Assembly (NCBI GenBank): GCA_900078405.1 | Contig: FLTS01000001.1 | Span: forward strand, 1,760,626 to 1,824,625 | Reading direction: 5' to 3' | Source of the DNA: an uncultured Stenotrophomonas sp. | Lineage (GTDB): Bacteria > Pseudomonadota > Gammaproteobacteria > Xanthomonadales > Xanthomonadaceae | DNA length: 64,000 bases | Shown: positions 54,141 to 62,098 of the stretch, in pieces | How the letters are laid out: every line of letters begins with the position of its first letter | Position numbering within the stretch: the stretch's first letter is position 1 | Translations under genes and position numbers: made by a program | The notes under the pieces: model-generated | What the model was told of the DNA's origin: nothing | What the model saw: only the letters and a program-made list of their open reading frames with translations | The model's database searches: none

Positions 54141-56933
54141 ATGAGGTACCGCAAGTCCGTACTATCCGCCGCCATCGTCACCTGCCTGAGCTTCTCGGCA
54201 CATGCGCAGGAAGCCGGGCAAGGCACGCAAGCCACCGACCTGGACACCATCGTCGTCACCGGTATCCGGGGCAGCCTGCGGCAGGCCCTTGACACCAAGC
54301 GCGATGCCGACGCCATCGTCGATGTGGTCACCGCCGAGGACGTGGGCAAGTTCCCGGCCACCAACGTCGCCGAGGCCATCACCATCATCCCCGGCGTGAC
54401 CATCGACAAGGCGTTCGGCCAGGGCGAGAAGGTCAGCATCCTCGGCACCGATCCGGCGCTGAACCGCACCGTGCTCAACGGCCAGACCGTGGCCTCGGCC
54501 GACTGGTTCATCACCGACCAGCCCGGCCGCACCTTCAACTACTCGCTGCTGGCGCCGCAGATCGTCAGCAAGGTCGAGGTGTACAAGTCGCCGGAAGCGT
54601 GGCTGGACGAAGGCTCCATCGGCGGCACCGTCAACATATCCACCCGCAAGCCGCTGGACCTGGAAGGCACCACCATCTCCGGCGCGGTCAGCTACCTCTA
54701 CAACGACCGCATCAAGAGCGGCGACCCGTCCGTCTCGGCCATGATCGGCTGGAAGAACCAGGCCAGCAACTTCGGCCTGATCGTGTCGGCGCAGCGCTCG
54801 GAAGAAAACATCCGCCGCGACGGCATCGAGTCCTACGGCACCGTGACCGGCAAGGACTACATCGACGGCGCCGGCGGCGGTGGCTCGATCAACAACCTGC
54901 CCATCGACTGGTCGCTGCCGCCCGACGCCAACGGCAACTGGCAGACCAAGCCCGCCACCTGCCAGGGCAGCTGCGCCGACACCCTGCTGGCCAACCCGGA
55001 TGCGGTCGGCCCGAACTCGGTCAGTGCCCACTACTTCGAACAGGAGCGCAAGCGCGACACCCTGTCGCTGTCCCTGCAGTTCAAGCCGCACGACAAGCTG
55101 GACATCGAGTTCAACGCGCTCGACGTCAAGGCCGGCTACGACAACATCAGCCACTCCATGTTCGCCTTCAACGGCAACGCCTACAACGGCCTGATGAAGA
55201 TGACCGGCCTCACCGTCGACGGCGGCGTCATCACCAAAGCCGATTTCCAGAACGCGCTGGTGGTCTACGACCTGATCAACCGCCAGGCCACGGTGGATAC
55301 CGACTCCTACGACCTGAAGGCCAAGTGGAACGACGAGCGCTGGTTCGCCTCGGTCCACGCCGGCACCTCCAAGGCCACCGGCGGCACCGGGCGCCAGGTC
55401 TACGGCGAGTTCCTGAACTGGTCCGACTACAGCTACGACATCAGCGGCAACCGCAGCCTGACCTTCCACGGCACCAACCCGTTCCTCGACCCGTCCGCCT
55501 TCCAGATCGACGGCGGCTGGGCCGGCGCTTCGGGCAGCCCGGACAACAGCGACTGGAACCCGGGTTGGGGTGGCAACATCGTGTTCAAGCCCACCGTGGA
55601 CAAGGAGAAGTACGCACAGGCGGACTTCGGCATCCGCCTGGATTCACCGGTCTACCAGATCCGCTTCGGTGCCAAGCGCCGCGAACACGAAACCGCGCAG
55701 CGCATGGGCGGCGTCTCGCTGGCCTCCGTTGCCGGCTACGGCGATGCCAAGGCCAGTGATTTCTCCCCGCGTCCGCTGCCGGGCAACTACCTCGACGGCT
55801 TCAGCAACACCGGCGACCTCAACAATCGTTTCACCATTGATGGCTGGCAGCTGGCCGACTACATCCTCGGCGGCAACTGGCTGGCGCCGTGGCAGACCAT
55901 GCCCGAGCCGAGTACGTTCAACGACCCCTCGTTCGCGGCCAATACCTGGGCCATCAAGGAGGACGTGACCTCCGCCTACCTGCAGGCCGACTTCAGCGCC
56001 AACCGCCTGCGCGGCAACTTCGGCGTGCGCTTCGTGCAGACCGAGTCGGACAGCATGGGCTGGGCCTGCACGGTCAACGCAAGCCCCTGCCCGGCCACCG
56101 CCTACGCGGCCACCAGCACCAAGAAGAAGTACAACAACGTCCTGCCGAACGTGAACGCGGCGTTCGACCTCAACGACCAGTGGGTGCTGCGCGGTTCCGC
56201 GGCCAAGGTCATCTCCCGCCCGAACTACGGTGACATGTCCAGCTACCTGTGGCTGGGCGACCAGACCCTGACCGGCGGTGGCGGCAACCCGGACCTGGAT
56301 CCGTACGAGTCCACCAACTACGACTTCTCGGCCGAGTGGTACTTCAGCCCGAACTCGATCCTGGCCGCCACGATGTTCTACAAGAAGGTGGACAACTACA
56401 TCCTGGTCACCACCCGCGAGGAAACCCACTACAACCAGAACCAGAGTACGGACACCGTATTCAACGTCTCGCGTCCGAACAACGCGGGCAGCGCCGACGT
56501 GAAGGGTGTCTCGCTGGCATTCCAGACCAGCCTCGACAGCGGTTTCGGCCTGCTGGCCAACTACACCTATGCCGAGGCCAAGGCCGACAACGGCGACTTC
56601 CTGCCGTACAACTCCAAGAACCAGCTGAACATCAGCCCGTTCTTCGAGAACGACCGCTGGAGCGCACGCGTGACCTACTCGTGGCGGTCGAAGTACTACA
56701 CCAACGTCGATCGCGGCAACTACCTGGTCACCGACGACTACGCCTCGCTGGATGCCAGCCTCAACTACAAGATCACCGACAACCTGAGCCTGGGGCTGGA
56801 CGGCATGAACCTGCTGGACAGCGAGTATTACTCCTATGCCGAGGTCAAGGGCGTGGCCAACACCGACAAGCTGGTGCGCGGCGCGTACCGTACCGGCCGC
56901 CGCCTGATGGCTTCGCTGCGCTTCCAGTTCTGA
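54141..56933 (+). CDS. TonB-dependent receptor, Xanthomonas/Caulobacter type, module 2
   Basis: A 930-residue outer-membrane transporter and paralogue of the receptor at 47506. Signal peptide MRYRKSVLSAAIVTCLSFSAHA, then TDLDTIVVTGIRGSLRQAL with DTKR. The plug reads VDVVTAEDVGKFPATNVAEA, then LNRTVLNGQTVASADWFITD. The barrel is diverged from copy 1 and ends in Phe (MASLRFQF). The ATG at 54141 is preceded by GAGGAGAGACA as in copy 1. The N-terminal signalling/plug half is much more alike than the barrel, suggesting that the two import different oligosaccharides. It lies 117 bases after the kinase gene and is followed by a strong terminator. Confidence 0.92.
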   Translation: MRYRKSVLSAAIVTCLSFSAHAQEAGQGTQATDLDTIVVTGIRGSLRQALDTKRDADAIVDVVTAEDVGKFPATNVAEAITIIPGVTIDKAFGQGEKVSILGTDPALNRTVLNGQTVASADWFITDQPGRTFNYSLLAPQIVSKVEVYKSPEAWLDEGSIGGTVNISTRKPLDLEGTTISGAVSYLYNDRIKSGDPSVSAMIGWKNQASNFGLIVSAQRSEENIRRDGIESYGTVTGKDYIDGAGGGGSINNLPIDWSLPPDANGNWQTKPATCQGSCADTLLANPDAVGPNSVSAHYFEQERKRDTLSLSLQFKPHDKLDIEFNALDVKAGYDNISHSMFAFNGNAYNGLMKMTGLTVDGGVITKADFQNALVVYDLINRQATVDTDSYDLKAKWNDERWFASVHAGTSKATGGTGRQVYGEFLNWSDYSYDISGNRSLTFHGTNPFLDPSAFQIDGGWAGASGSPDNSDWNPGWGGNIVFKPTVDKEKYAQADFGIRLDSPVYQIRFGAKRREHETAQRMGGVSLASVAGYGDAKASDFSPRPLPGNYLDGFSNTGDLNNRFTIDGWQLADYILGGNWLAPWQTMPEPSTFNDPSFAANTWAIKEDVTSAYLQADFSANRLRGNFGVRFVQTESDSMGWACTVNASPCPATAYAATSTKKKYNNVLPNVNAAFDLNDQWVLRGSAAKVISRPNYGDMSSYLWLGDQTLTGGGGNPDLDPYESTNYDFSAEWYFSPNSILAATMFYKKVDNYILVTTREETHYNQNQSTDTVFNVSRPNNAGSADVKGVSLAFQTSLDSGFGLLANYTYAEAKADNGDFLPYNSKNQLNISPFFENDRWSARVTYSWRSKYYTNVDRGNYLVTDDYASLDASLNYKITDNLSLGLDGMNLLDSEYYSYAEVKGVANTDKLVRGAYRTGRRLMASLRFQF

Positions 56934-56983
56934 TCCCGTCCGGCTGAAAGACCGCAACACGTTTCACGTTGTTTTTCTCCTCC

Positions 56984-57015
56984 AACGGGTCTGGGATTTC
57001 CAGGCCCGTTTTTTT
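56984..57015 (+). terminator. Intrinsic terminator after receptor 2
   Basis: AACGGGTCTGG pairs with CCAGGCCCGTT (one G-U), followed by a run of seven or more T bases. It has the same position relative to the receptor as the terminator in module 1. Confidence 0.88.
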
Positions 57016-57081
57016 GGAAAATCGAAATCCCCCAGCGTCGCTCCTGCAAACACCTTCGCCCACCCACCACGAGATTCCACC

Positions 57082-59421
57082 ATGCCCCGACACCGACGCC
57101 CCGCCACCGTCCTTGCCGCCACGATGCTCGCCTCGCTGGTGGCCCTGGGCGGCTGCTCCTCCGGCAATGACCAGAGCGCCGCCACCGCGCAGATGCAAAC
57201 CGCGGAAGTCCACGGCGCACCGCTGGTTCCGCGTCCGGCTACGCTGCAACTTGGCGAAGGCCGCTACACCGTCAACAGCGCCACCGGTATCCATGCACAA
57301 GGTGGGGCCGCGGGCCGCGTGGCCGCACAGTTCATCGAACTGCTGGGCAAGACCACGCCGCTGCAGCTGAAAACCACCAGCGACGCCGGCGGCATCAACT
57401 TCCGCCTCGTCGAAGCCACCGAAGGCGCGTCGCCGGAAGCCTATGCACTGAAGATCGGCAGCGACGGCATCACGGTCGAAGCCGGCCACGAGCGCGGCCT
57501 GTTCTATGGCGCGATGTCGCTATGGCAGCTGCTGGCCGGGCAGCAGGCCGGCGTGGTATCGCTGCCGGCGATGCAGGTCGAGGACACCCCGCGCTTCGGC
57601 TGGCGCGGGCTGATGCTGGATTCGGCGCGCCACTTCTGGAGCGTGGAGCAGGTCAAGTCGATGATCGACGCGATGGCTACGCACAAGCTCAACACCTTCC
57701 ATTGGCACCTCACCGACGACCAGGGCTGGCGCATCGAAATCAAGCGCTACCCGAAGCTCACCGAAATCGGCGGCTGCCGCGTGCCGCAGGGCGACGCCGG
57801 GCGCACGGCCGACGGTTCGCCGAACCTGTACTGCGGCCATTACACGCAGGAGCAGATCCGCGACGTGGTGGCCTATGCCGCCGCGCGCCACATCACCATC
57901 GTTCCCGAGATCGACGTGCCCGGCCACGCGCAGGCCGCGGTGGCGGCCTACCCCGAGCACGGTGTGGTCGATGGCCCGACCGAGCCGTCGCACAACTGGG
58001 GCGTCAACCCCTACCTGTTCAACCCGCGCGAGGAAACGCTGCAGTTCCTCGAGAACATCCTCAGCGAAGTGATCGATCTGTTCCCCGGCGCCTACGTGCA
58101 CATCGGTGGCGACGAGGCGGTGAAGTACCAGTGGCAGGCTTCCCCGCAGGTACAGGCACATATCCGTGCGCTCGGGCTGAAGGACGAGGAAGCGATGCAG
58201 TCCTACATGCTCAAGCGCCTGGAAAAATTCCTCGAAGCACACGACCGCAAGCTGATCGGCTGGGACGAGATCATCGAAGGCGGGCTGCCGCCGCAGGCCA
58301 CGGTGATGTCCTGGCGCGGCACCGAGGGCGGCATCGAGGCGGCCACGCACGGGCATGACGTTGTGATGGCACCGGGCCACACGCTGTACCTGGACTTCCT
58401 GCAGACCGACCTGCCGGACGAGCCGCCGGGCCGGCCGAAGTTCACCCCGATGCAGAAGATTTACGCCTTCGACCCGGTGCCGGAACAGTTGACGCCCGAG
58501 CAGCGCAAGCACGTGCTCGGCGTGCAGGCCAACGTGTGGACCGAGCACATGCGCCTGTTCGAGCGCGTGCAGCACAACGTATTCCCGCGCATGGCGGCGC
58601 TGGCCGAAATCGCGTGGTCGCCGGTCGAGGGCAAGGATTACGATGAATTCCTGACCCGTCTGCCGGCGCAGCTGCAACGCTACAAGGCACTGGGCATCCC
58701 GTATGCGCAGACCGCGCTGTCAGTGGCGATGCAACGCAATGACGACCGCCGCGCCGGCACCGTGCAGGCCGTGTTGTCCAACCCGATGGGCTATGCCGAC
58801 ATCCGCTATACCACCGACGGCAGCACGCCCACCGTGCAATCGCCGGCCTACGAAGGCCCGCTGACCCTGACCGTGCCGGCCACGCTGAAGGCCGCCGCCT
58901 TCTTCGACGGCAAATTGCTTGCCGACGCCCCCAGCAGTTGGACGCTGGACGCGGCCTCGCTGCTGGCCCGCGACGACAAGACGCTGGCGCAATGCCCGCA
59001 GGGTGGCCGGCTGCTGCTGCGGCTGGAGGACGACAACCCGCTCGACGGCCCTCGCGAGAACTTCGACGTGAGCATCTTCAACCCGTGCTGGCTGTGGGAG
59101 AACGCGCAGTTGCAGGACGTGGCCAGCATCCACGTCCGCGCCGGCCGCCTGCCCTACAACTTCGGCCTGTTGCGCGAGGAGGAAGCCAGGCGCGGTTTCC
59201 GCAAGCCGGTCGCCGCGCATGGCGAGTTCGAGGTGCGCGACGGCTGCGAAGGCCCGCTGCTGGCCTCGGTGCCGCTGCCGGAGACTGCCAGTGCCGACGG
59301 CTTCATCGAACTGGATGCGCCGCTGCACGCACCCGTCAACGCCAGCGCCGACCTGTGCATGACCTTCAGCGGTGATACCCGGCCACAGATGTGGGTGTTG
59401 AAGCAGGTGAGGTTGCAATAA
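57082..59421 (+). CDS. Beta-N-acetylhexosaminidase lipoprotein, GH20, module 2
   Basis: A 779-residue GH20 enzyme anchored as a lipoprotein (LVALGGC, Cys25 in a good lipobox). The domain order matches copy 1: GH20b-like domain (PLVPRPATLQLGEGRYTV), barrel with WRGLMLDSARHFWS, HKLNTFHWHLTDDQGW, IVPEIDVPGHAQAA, and the catalytic pair Asp344-Glu345 in HIGGDEAVK, then TVMSWRGTEGG and LAEIAWSP, and the C-terminal beta-sandwich (DIRYTTDGSTPTVQSPAY). Anchoring suggests it works at the cell surface or periplasmic face, close to the receptor. The receptor terminator lies between, so it may have its own promoter or depend on read-through. Confidence 0.95.
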   Translation: MPRHRRPATVLAATMLASLVALGGCSSGNDQSAATAQMQTAEVHGAPLVPRPATLQLGEGRYTVNSATGIHAQGGAAGRVAAQFIELLGKTTPLQLKTTSDAGGINFRLVEATEGASPEAYALKIGSDGITVEAGHERGLFYGAMSLWQLLAGQQAGVVSLPAMQVEDTPRFGWRGLMLDSARHFWSVEQVKSMIDAMATHKLNTFHWHLTDDQGWRIEIKRYPKLTEIGGCRVPQGDAGRTADGSPNLYCGHYTQEQIRDVVAYAAARHITIVPEIDVPGHAQAAVAAYPEHGVVDGPTEPSHNWGVNPYLFNPREETLQFLENILSEVIDLFPGAYVHIGGDEAVKYQWQASPQVQAHIRALGLKDEEAMQSYMLKRLEKFLEAHDRKLIGWDEIIEGGLPPQATVMSWRGTEGGIEAATHGHDVVMAPGHTLYLDFLQTDLPDEPPGRPKFTPMQKIYAFDPVPEQLTPEQRKHVLGVQANVWTEHMRLFERVQHNVFPRMAALAEIAWSPVEGKDYDEFLTRLPAQLQRYKALGIPYAQTALSVAMQRNDDRRAGTVQAVLSNPMGYADIRYTTDGSTPTVQSPAYEGPLTLTVPATLKAAAFFDGKLLADAPSSWTLDAASLLARDDKTLAQCPQGGRLLLRLEDDNPLDGPRENFDVSIFNPCWLWENAQLQDVASIHVRAGRLPYNFGLLREEEARRGFRKPVAAHGEFEVRDGCEGPLLASVPLPETASADGFIELDAPLHAPVNASADLCMTFSGDTRPQMWVLKQVRLQ

Positions 59422-59424
59422 CTC

Positions 59425-59493
59425 GTAGCAGCGGGGCTTGCCCCGCTGTGGCTTCGCCGGGAAAGCCAGGTGCCGGGCAAGCCCGGCACCTAC
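59425..59493. repeat. Paired REP-like element with GTAG base
   Basis: GTAGCAGCGGGGCTTGCCCC and, inverted, GGTGCCGGGCAAGCCCGGCA with CCTAC at the end, separated by GGCTTCGCCGGGAAAGCC. Between the convergent hexosaminidase and VanZ-like genes. Confidence 0.78.
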
Positions 59494-59506
59494 GAAAATC
59501 ACACCG

Positions 59507-59914
59507 TCACCGGCACGACTGCAAGTGCAGCAACAGGTCGCGCAGCGGCGTGAATGCCGTCATCAGGCCAACCACCACGCCCACGGTGTTGGCCAGCGCA
59601 TCGAACGGATCGGCGCTGCGGGTTTCAGTCAATGTGCCCTGCGCGAACTCGATGCACACGCCCATCGCCACCAGCGCCACGCCCACGGCCAGCAGCACGC
59701 GGCCGCGGCGGAACAACTGCACCGCGCCGGTGGCCAACAGGAAATAGGCGGCGAAGTGTTCCAGCTTGTCGCTGTTTTCCGGCAATGGTGGCAGTGGCGG
59801 CGGCGGGATCAGGCACACCACGATCACCGCCAGCACCGCCGACGCCCACAGCGCGGCCCAGAGCCGGAGGTGCCGCAGCGGCTTGAACATGCCGTTCACA
59901 AGCCCGTCGCTCAC
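59507..59914 (-). CDS. VanZ-family membrane protein
   Basis: A 135-residue protein with about four transmembrane helices. VanZ-like landmarks are NSDKLEHFAAYFLLATGAV after the first helix, and GVCIEFAQ with SADPFDALANTVGVVVGLM. The first helix is WAALWASAVLAVIVVCLIP. VanZ-like proteins are widespread and of uncertain role in most bacteria; one is linked to teicoplanin resistance in Gram-positives, which says little here. The GTG at 59914 overlaps the stop of the MidA-like gene (GTGA); an ATG at 59890 (MFKPLRHLRLWAA) is an equally possible start. Confidence 0.85.
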   Translation of the reverse strand: MSDGLVNGMFKPLRHLRLWAALWASAVLAVIVVCLIPPPPLPPLPENSDKLEHFAAYFLLATGAVQLFRRGRVLLAVGVALVAMGVCIEFAQGTLTETRSADPFDALANTVGVVVGLMTAFTPLRDLLLHLQSCR

Positions 59915-61095
59915 AGGCGCCAGGTCAGGTCACCCACCGCGAACGCGGCCGACAGGTCGACGTCGCGGCTGAAGCCCATCACCTGGAAGCGCTCGCCCAT
60001 CTCGGTCGGCAGGGTCAGGCGCTTGAACTGCTCGCGCAGGCGCACACGCCCGACTTCGTCGGTGTGCTCGTCGGCAGCTTCCAGCAATCCGGCGATGCCG
60101 TTGCCGAGCAGGAAACCGGCCTGGTGGCCATAACCGGCCAGCTCGAAACCGGCGCCAGTGCCAGCCTCGGCCAGCGCGGTGAAATCCACCGAGGCGGTGA
60201 TGTCCTGCAGGCCCGGCCACCGGTACACGTCGTTGTGCACGCGATGACGGTAGAACGCGCGCACGGTGCCGTCACTGCGGTCATCCTGGTAGAACTCGTC
60301 ACGCGCGTAGCCGTAATCGACGAACAGCATCACGCCGCGGCGCAGGCCGCCGGCCACCGCCTGTATCCAGTACGGCAGCTGCGGCAGCAGTTCCGAGCGG
60401 TAGCCATCGGCAAACGGGCGTTCGAGGTAGCGCTCGACATGGCGCACCGCCGCGTGCAGCAGCATGTCCGCCGGTTGCGCCCCGCGTACAAAGCGGCCTT
60501 CGCCATCGAGCTCGACGGTTTCCTCGAAGACCTCGCCTTCGTCGATGAAGAAGCGTGGCGTCGGCAGCGCGTCGATTACCTCGTTGGCGAACAGCACGCC
60601 GTCCCACTCGTCCTCGAACGGGCGGTCCAGCCACTCCACGCGGGCGAACAGCGCCGGTTCCAGCGCTTCGCGCAGGCGCAGGCGCTGGCGCTGGCGCAGG
60701 TCGGCGCTGGGTTCGAGGATGGCGTAGCGCGCCGGCACCGCGTCCAGTTCGGCCAGCCGCTTCAGCGCGGCCTCGGCGAAGGCGCCGCTGCCGCCGCCGA
60801 GCTCCAGCACGCGCGCCTGCGCGCCCAGTTCGCGCAGCGCCGGCGCCAGCGCGTTGGCGGTGGTCGCGGCGAACAGCGTGCCCAGCTCCGGCGCAGTGAC
60901 GAAATCGCCGGCGGCACCGAACTTGCTGGCGCCGGCGCTGTAGTAGCCCCAGCCCGGTGCGTACAGCACCAGCTCCATGAAGCGCGAGAACGGCATCGCG
61001 CCGCCCTGCGCCATGATCTCCGCGCGCAGGTGCGCGGCCAGCTGCTCGCTGTGGGCCAGCGCATCGGGTTCGGGCAGGGGCAGGTCGGAATGCAT
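59911..61095 (-). CDS. MidA/NDUFAF7-like SAM-dependent methyltransferase
   Basis: A 394-residue protein of the Methyltransf_28 family (COG1565). The signatures are GGAMPFSRFMELVLYAPGWGYY near the N-terminus, then KFGAAGDFVTAPELGTLFA, the SAM-binding glycine loop VLELGGGSGAFAEAAL, LFANEVIDALPTPRF and MLFVDYGYARDEFY. The eukaryotic relative methylates an arginine of a complex I subunit; the bacterial substrate is unsettled. The start at 61095 (MHSDLPLPEPDA) leaves a 54-base divergent gap to the SDR gene. The stop overlaps the VanZ-like gene start by four bases, so the two are one operon. Confidence 0.92.
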   Translation of the reverse strand: MHSDLPLPEPDALAHSEQLAAHLRAEIMAQGGAMPFSRFMELVLYAPGWGYYSAGASKFGAAGDFVTAPELGTLFAATTANALAPALRELGAQARVLELGGGSGAFAEAALKRLAELDAVPARYAILEPSADLRQRQRLRLREALEPALFARVEWLDRPFEDEWDGVLFANEVIDALPTPRFFIDEGEVFEETVELDGEGRFVRGAQPADMLLHAAVRHVERYLERPFADGYRSELLPQLPYWIQAVAGGLRRGVMLFVDYGYARDEFYQDDRSDGTVRAFYRHRVHNDVYRWPGLQDITASVDFTALAEAGTGAGFELAGYGHQAGFLLGNGIAGLLEAADEHTDEVGRVRLREQFKRLTLPTEMGERFQVMGFSRDVDLSAAFAVGDLTWRL

Positions 61096-61149
61096 GGGAC
61101 GGCGGTTTGCGGGGACAATGCACAGGATAGCCGAGCGAGGAAACCGCAG

Positions 61150-61887
61150 ATGACCGACCCGCAACGTGTAGCCCTGGTGACCGGCAGCGCGCGCCGCATC
61201 GGCGCGGCCATCGCCCGCCACCTGCATGCGCACGGCTACCGGCTGGCGCTGCACGCGCACCACTCCGGCGAGGAACTGCAGGCACTGGCCTTCGACCTGG
61301 AAAGCGAGCGCCCCGGCAGCGTGCTGGCGGTGCAGGCCGACCTGCGCGAGCCGCAGGCGCTGCCGGACCTGGTCGAGCAGGTGGTGGCGCATTTCGGCCA
61401 GCTCGACGCGCTGGTCAACAACGCCTCCAACTTCTTCCCAACGCCATTCGGGCAGGTGACGGCGGCGCAGTGGGACGAGCTGTTCGCGGTCAATGCGCGC
61501 GCACCGTTCTTCCTCGCGCAGGCCGCCGCCCCGTACCTGCGCAGCCAGCGCGGGGCCATCGTCAACCTGACCGACGTGCACGCCACCCGGCCATTGCGCG
61601 AGCACCCGGCCTATTCGGCGGCGAAGGCGGCGCTGGAGATGACCACACGCACGCTGGCGCTGGAGCTGGCTCCACACGTGCGGGTCAATGCCGTGGCGCC
61701 CGGCGCGATCCTGTGGCCGGAACAGGGCAAGAGCGAGCCGGACAAGCGCAGGCTGATGGAGCGCACCCCGCTGGCGCGCACCGGCACCCCGCACGAGATC
61801 GCCGCGGCGGTGCGCTGGCTGCTCGACGACGCCGGCTACGTCACCGGGCAGACGCTGTGGCTGGATGGCGGGCGCGGGCTTACTTAG
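61150..61887 (+). CDS. Pteridine reductase-like short-chain dehydrogenase (FolM/PTR1 type)
   Basis: A 245-residue NAD(P)H-dependent reductase. The nucleotide loop is TGSARRIGAAIA; the Arg residues in place of the usual Gly mark the pteridine-reductase branch and NADPH use. Other parts are NNASNFFPTPFG, and the catalytic Tyr155 and Lys159 in AYSAAKAALEM. The C-terminal part has RTPLARTG-like ERTPLARTGTPHEIAAAV and VTGQTLWLDGGRGL. The likely substrates are dihydromonapterin or dihydrobiopterin/dihydrofolate. The start follows GAGGAAA. It is divergent from the methyltransferase gene and convergent with ppc. Confidence 0.9.
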   Translation: MTDPQRVALVTGSARRIGAAIARHLHAHGYRLALHAHHSGEELQALAFDLESERPGSVLAVQADLREPQALPDLVEQVVAHFGQLDALVNNASNFFPTPFGQVTAAQWDELFAVNARAPFFLAQAAAPYLRSQRGAIVNLTDVHATRPLREHPAYSAAKAALEMTTRTLALELAPHVRVNAVAPGAILWPEQGKSEPDKRRLMERTPLARTGTPHEIAAAVRWLLDDAGYVTGQTLWLDGGRGLT

Positions 61888-62097
61888 GAGTGAGCGGAGA
61901 GGAGTGAGGAGTGAGAAAAAGCAACGGCAACCGCTGTAGGAGCGACGCAAGTCGCGACGAGGCTTTCCCGGCAAGGCTCCGGTCGCGACTTGCGTCGCTC
62001 CTACAGGGCACAGCTTGCGCGGAGGTCGAGCAAAAGCAGGCTGTTGCCTTTGCCTTCGCTTTTTCTCACTCCTCACTCCTCTTCACTCACTCCTCGT
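61887..62097. repeat. Nested inverted repeat between convergent SDR and ppc genes
   Basis: An outer pair of arms (about 61895-61926 with GAGTGAGGAGTGAGAAAAAGC, and 62056-62090 with GCTTTTTCTCACTCCTCACTC) encloses an inner REP-like pair at 61934-62006 whose arms CTGTAGGAGCGACGCAAGTC... are perfect complements over about 25 bases and carry the GTAG/CTAC bases. The structure could end transcription from both sides, although no U-tract is present. It fills the whole gap between the two stops. Confidence 0.8.
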
Positions 62098-62098
62098 C

